Translations under genes and position numbers: made by a program | Source: Janthinobacterium lividum PAMC 25724 | GTDB lineage: Bacteria > Pseudomonadota > Gammaproteobacteria > Burkholderiales > Burkholderiaceae_D | NCBI GenBank assembly: GCA_000242815.2 | Contig: AHHB01000032.1 | Location: 186,001-250,000, forward strand | Length of the DNA stretch: 64,000 nucleotides | Direction of reading: 5' to 3' | In this document: piece after piece, positions 61,560-64,000 of the stretch | How positions within the stretch are numbered: position 1 is the stretch's first letter | How the letters are laid out: every line of letters begins with the position of its first letter | The notes under the pieces: generated by a model | Database searches by the model: none | What the model saw: only the letters and a program-made list of their open reading frames with translations | What the model was told of the DNA's origin: nothing

Positions 61560-61594
61560 GTGCGATTATCGAACAATCAGTTGTTTATCGAACG
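61560..61594 (-). promoter_or_regulatory. PcaR-type operator in the porin promoter
   Basis: GTGCGATTATCGAAC at 61560-61574 is the reverse complement of the 15-bp site before pcaI. A half-copy GTTTATCGAAC follows at 61583-61593. Confidence 0.75.
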
Positions 61595-61742
61595 GAAATT
61601 GCGATACTATTGTTCCCGTGATGCATTGTCAAGAACGTATTGACGCTAGCCGTTGCGACAGTGTCGCCCTTGCGCGACAATGCGGCACCGTGCCAGACCG
61701 TATGCTGGCCCACCATAAAAATGCAATAGATAGGAGACTGAA

Positions 61743-62930
61743 ATGACGATGAAAAAAGCAGCGGCACTGGCGATGCTGGTCGGAACAAGCCTGCTCCACG
61801 CCGGCCTGGCGCAAGCACAGGACACCATCAAGATCGGTGTGATCGCCGCGTTTTCTGGTCCATTTGCCGATTACGGCAAGCAGATGGAAGGCGGTATCAA
61901 GACTTATATGGCGCAGCATGGCGCCAGCGTGGCGGGCAAGAAGATAGAGATCATCCTGAAGGACACCACCGGTCCCTCGCCGGAAATCGCCAAGCGCCTG
62001 GCGCAGGAATTGGTCGTGCGCGACAAGGTCGATTTCCTGGCAGGCTTTGGCTTGACGCCGGAAGCGCTGGCGGTTGCGCCGATTGCCGAGCAGGCCAAAA
62101 AACCGATGATCATCATGAACGCGGCCACCTCAGCCATCACCAGCAAGTCCAACTATATCGCGCGCTTTTCCATGACTCTGCCGCAGATCTCGGCGCCGAT
62201 GGCCACCTGGGCGGTCAAGAACAATATCAAAAAAGTGGTGACTCTGGTGGCCGATTACGGTCCCGGCATCGATGCCGAAGCTGCCTTCAAGAGCGAACTG
62301 GTCAAGGGCGGAGGAACGGTGACCGAGGCGATCCGCGTACCGCTGCGCAATCCGGATTTTTCGCCCTACATCTTGCGTATCAAGGATGCCAAGCCAGACG
62401 CGGTCTTCGTTTTCGTGCCTGCTGGCGAGCAGAGTATCGCATTCATGAAGGGCTACCGCGAACGTGGTCTGGCCGAAGCCGGCATCAAGGTTATCGCCAC
62501 CGGCGACCTGACGGACGACCATGTGTTGCCAGCGATGGGTACGGCAACCCTGGGCGTGATTACTACCTTCCATTATTCGGCGGCGCACAAATCGCCGGAG
62601 AACGCTGCATTCCTGAAGCATTTTGCCAGCACCAATCCAGGCGCGGGCAGGCCGAACTTCATGGCAGTTGGCGCCTACGACGGCATGGCCGCTATCTATG
62701 AAGTGGTGCGCAAATTGAACGGCAAGATCGATGGTCCGCAGGCAATGGCCGTGCTAAAGGGCATGAAACTGAACAGCCCGCGCGGGCCGATCATGATCGA
62801 TCCTGCAACGCGCGATATTGTACAAACCGTGTATGTGCGCAAGGTTGAACAAGTCGACGGCAATGTCTACAACGTGGAATTCGATCAATTTGCGAACCAA
62901 AAAGATCCCGGCAAAGATCCCGGCAAGTAA
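61743..62930 (+). CDS. Branched-chain-type ABC substrate-binding protein beside pca genes
   Basis: 395 residues, with AGGAG before ATG 61743. Signal peptide to AQAQ; same fold and closely similar sequence to the protein at 44794 (IGVIAAFSGPFADYGKQMEGGIKTYMAQHG; GFGLTPEALAVAPIAEQAK). Divergent from the porin. Candidate binder for protocatechuate or 4-hydroxybenzoate for LivFGMH. C-terminus ends with the repeat KDPGKDPGK. Confidence 0.86.
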   Translation: MTMKKAAALAMLVGTSLLHAGLAQAQDTIKIGVIAAFSGPFADYGKQMEGGIKTYMAQHGASVAGKKIEIILKDTTGPSPEIAKRLAQELVVRDKVDFLAGFGLTPEALAVAPIAEQAKKPMIIMNAATSAITSKSNYIARFSMTLPQISAPMATWAVKNNIKKVVTLVADYGPGIDAEAAFKSELVKGGGTVTEAIRVPLRNPDFSPYILRIKDAKPDAVFVFVPAGEQSIAFMKGYRERGLAEAGIKVIATGDLTDDHVLPAMGTATLGVITTFHYSAAHKSPENAAFLKHFASTNPGAGRPNFMAVGAYDGMAAIYEVVRKLNGKIDGPQAMAVLKGMKLNSPRGPIMIDPATRDIVQTVYVRKVEQVDGNVYNVEFDQFANQKDPGKDPGK

Positions 62931-62980
62931 GCACTAAGCAGTTCGGATCAGCATTCGCCAACGCTTCGCTGTCGCAGCGC

Positions 62981-63517
62981 CTATTTCACGCGCTGCTTTT
63001 CCAGCTTGCGCGCCAGCGTGCGCCGGTGCATGCCCAGCCTTCTCGCCGTTTCCGAGATATTGAAATCCGTCTCGGCCAGCATTTCATGGATGCGTTCCCA
63101 TTCCAGGGTCTTGATGTTGCTGACGCGGTTCGACAGTTCAATATCGGCATTGCCGGCGACGTGGCCGAAGGCCGTCTCGATGTCGTCCGTATTCGATGGT
63201 TTTGCCAGGTACTGGCAGGCGCCCAGTTTGATGGCTTCGACGGCCGTGCCGATGCTGGCGTAGCCGGTCAGCACGACGATCAGCATTTCCGAGTCGTGCT
63301 GATGCAGCATCTGCACGCAAGCCAGGCCCGAAGTATTGCCATTGAGCTTCAAATCGACGACGGCGTAATCGGGGCAATGCTGTTCCAGCAAGGCACTCGC
63401 TTCATCGAAATTGGTGGCCAGGATGACCTCATAGCCGCGCCGCTCGAACGAGCGGCCCAGGGTGCGGGCAAATGCGGCATCGTCTTCGATGATGAGTAAC
63501 AGGCGCTCATCTTGCAT
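62981..63517 (-). CDS. regA: RegA/PrrA-family response regulator
   Basis: 178 residues. Receiver domain with DD at 12-13, phosphoacceptor Asp55 (VVDLKLNG), Thr/Lys later (VVLTGYAS, LAKPSN); a Fis-type HTH near the C-terminus (ISETARRLGMHRRTLARKL, about 153-172). Length and architecture fit the redox regulator RegA/ActR. Overlaps the kinase gene by 11 bp. Confidence 0.85.
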   Translation of the reverse strand: MQDERLLLIIEDDAAFARTLGRSFERRGYEVILATNFDEASALLEQHCPDYAVVDLKLNGNTSGLACVQMLHQHDSEMLIVVLTGYASIGTAVEAIKLGACQYLAKPSNTDDIETAFGHVAGNADIELSNRVSNIKTLEWERIHEMLAETDFNISETARRLGMHRRTLARKLEKQRVK

Positions 63518-64000
63518 GGTGATCGCTTTCTTTTTCCAGTTTGATGGCCGCCAGCGGCAAGGCCAGGTGCACCAGCGCCCCGCCCTGCACCCGGTTGCGC
63601 GCCGTCACCGTACCGCCGAGGGTACGCGCAACATTGACCACCAGGAACAGGCCAAGTCCGCCGCCAGGCTTGCCCTTGCTGCTTTGATAAGGCTTGCCCA
63701 GATGCGTCAGCATCGATGGTTCGAAGCCGGGACCGGCGTCGGTAATCACCAGGTGCAATGAATCGGCTTCGCGCGTGGCTTCGAAGCGCAGCCAGTCGGG
63801 CGACGCTTCCAGCGCATTATCGAGCACATTGCAGATGGTTTGTTTCAGGGTCGAATCGAAGACCACGGGCACATCGTGCTCGATGCGGTTATCGTACTCG
63901 AACTGCTGGATCGGCCGGCTGCTGCGCCACTCGTCGACCAAGTCGTTGAGGAAGGTGTTGATCGTCGTTTTCACGGACGATTCGCCGCGCGCCTCGCCCG
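63507..64000 (-). CDS. regB: RegB-family sensor histidine kinase, 5' end beyond window
   Basis: Only the C-terminal 160 or so residues are in the window. HATPase motifs: N-box NVLDNALEAS, G1 DAGPGF, G2 GGGLGLFLVVN. The ARGES segment just before the visible ORF start belongs to it. Overlaps the response regulator, the partner. The transmembrane sensor and the phosphoaccepting His are outside the window. Confidence 0.85.
   Translation of the reverse strand, partial: GEARGESSVKTTINTFLNDLVDEWRSSRPIQQFEYDNRIEHDVPVVFDSTLKQTICNVLDNALEASPDWLRFEATREADSLHLVITDAGPGFEPSMLTHLGKPYQSSKGKPGGGLGLFLVVNVARTLGGTVTARNRVQGGALVHLALPLAAIKLEKESDHHAR

Overview
The window looks like a chromosomal segment from a high-GC betaproteobacterium of the Oxalobacteraceae (Janthinobacterium, Duganella or Massilia type). 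I infer this from gene content: a PcaR/PobR-controlled protocatechuate pathway, a Burkholderiales-type porin, DUF3297, CadR/CadA, a selU-selD-selenium ABC cluster and RegA/RegB. No ribosomal or tRNA gene is present to fix the taxon.

Layout. 1-9640: truncated cadA facing cadR, a chemoreceptor with a secreted cache protein, a tandem-DUF2061 membrane protein behind a Fur box, and a 1342-residue hybrid histidine kinase. 9641-10346: a terminator, a decayed SDR oxidoreductase gene and a dif-like XerC/XerD site. 10319-20997: a complete prophage of about 10.65 kb bounded by two dif-like sites and without a recognisable integrase. 20998-34961: adhP, a Fur-boxed cytochrome c/FTR1 iron permease, an amidohydrolase, a DASS anion transporter, ferredoxin-NADP reductase, a frameshifted phosphoethanolamine transferase, DJ-1/PfpI, GFA-like and DUF3297 proteins, a Gln/Ser-repeat protein and glutaminyl cyclase. 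34988-43565: LysR with cidA/lrgA-lrgB, then selU, selD and a four-gene ABC importer of the putative-selenate type. 43800-62930: a catabolic island for 4-hydroxybenzoate and protocatechuate (pobA, pobR, pcaHGB-pcaCD, pcaIJF, two IclR regulators, porin) interleaved with a branched-chain-type ABC importer and two substrate-binding proteins. 62981-64000: RegA-like response regulator and the 3' part of its sensor kinase.

The most interesting element is the prophage. It encodes a 274-residue beta-rich protein resembling the double-jelly-roll P2 coat protein of corticovirus PM2, a P9/A32-like packaging ATPase, an HUH rolling-circle initiator with paired tyrosines, a membrane-anchored lambda-R-like transglycosylase, a holin-like protein and many very small single-span membrane proteins in one tightly coupled leftward operon. 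Its size matches PM2 (about 10 kb). I read it as a tailless, membrane-containing dsDNA phage that enters the host chromosome at dif through the host XerCD recombinases. A divergent control region with repeated CCTNAGG elements separates a DUF3693 repressor-like gene from the leftward operon. About ten of its genes are below 60 codons and were found by reading the strand between the larger genes.

The catabolic island works as a unit. The porin and ABC system probably bring the aromatic acid in, PobA hydroxylates 4-hydroxybenzoate to protocatechuate, PcaHG opens the ring, PcaB and fused PcaCD give beta-ketoadipate, and PcaIJ and PcaF give acetyl-CoA and succinyl-CoA. An identical 15-bp PcaR-type site lies upstream of both pcaI and the porin gene, which ties uptake to degradation.
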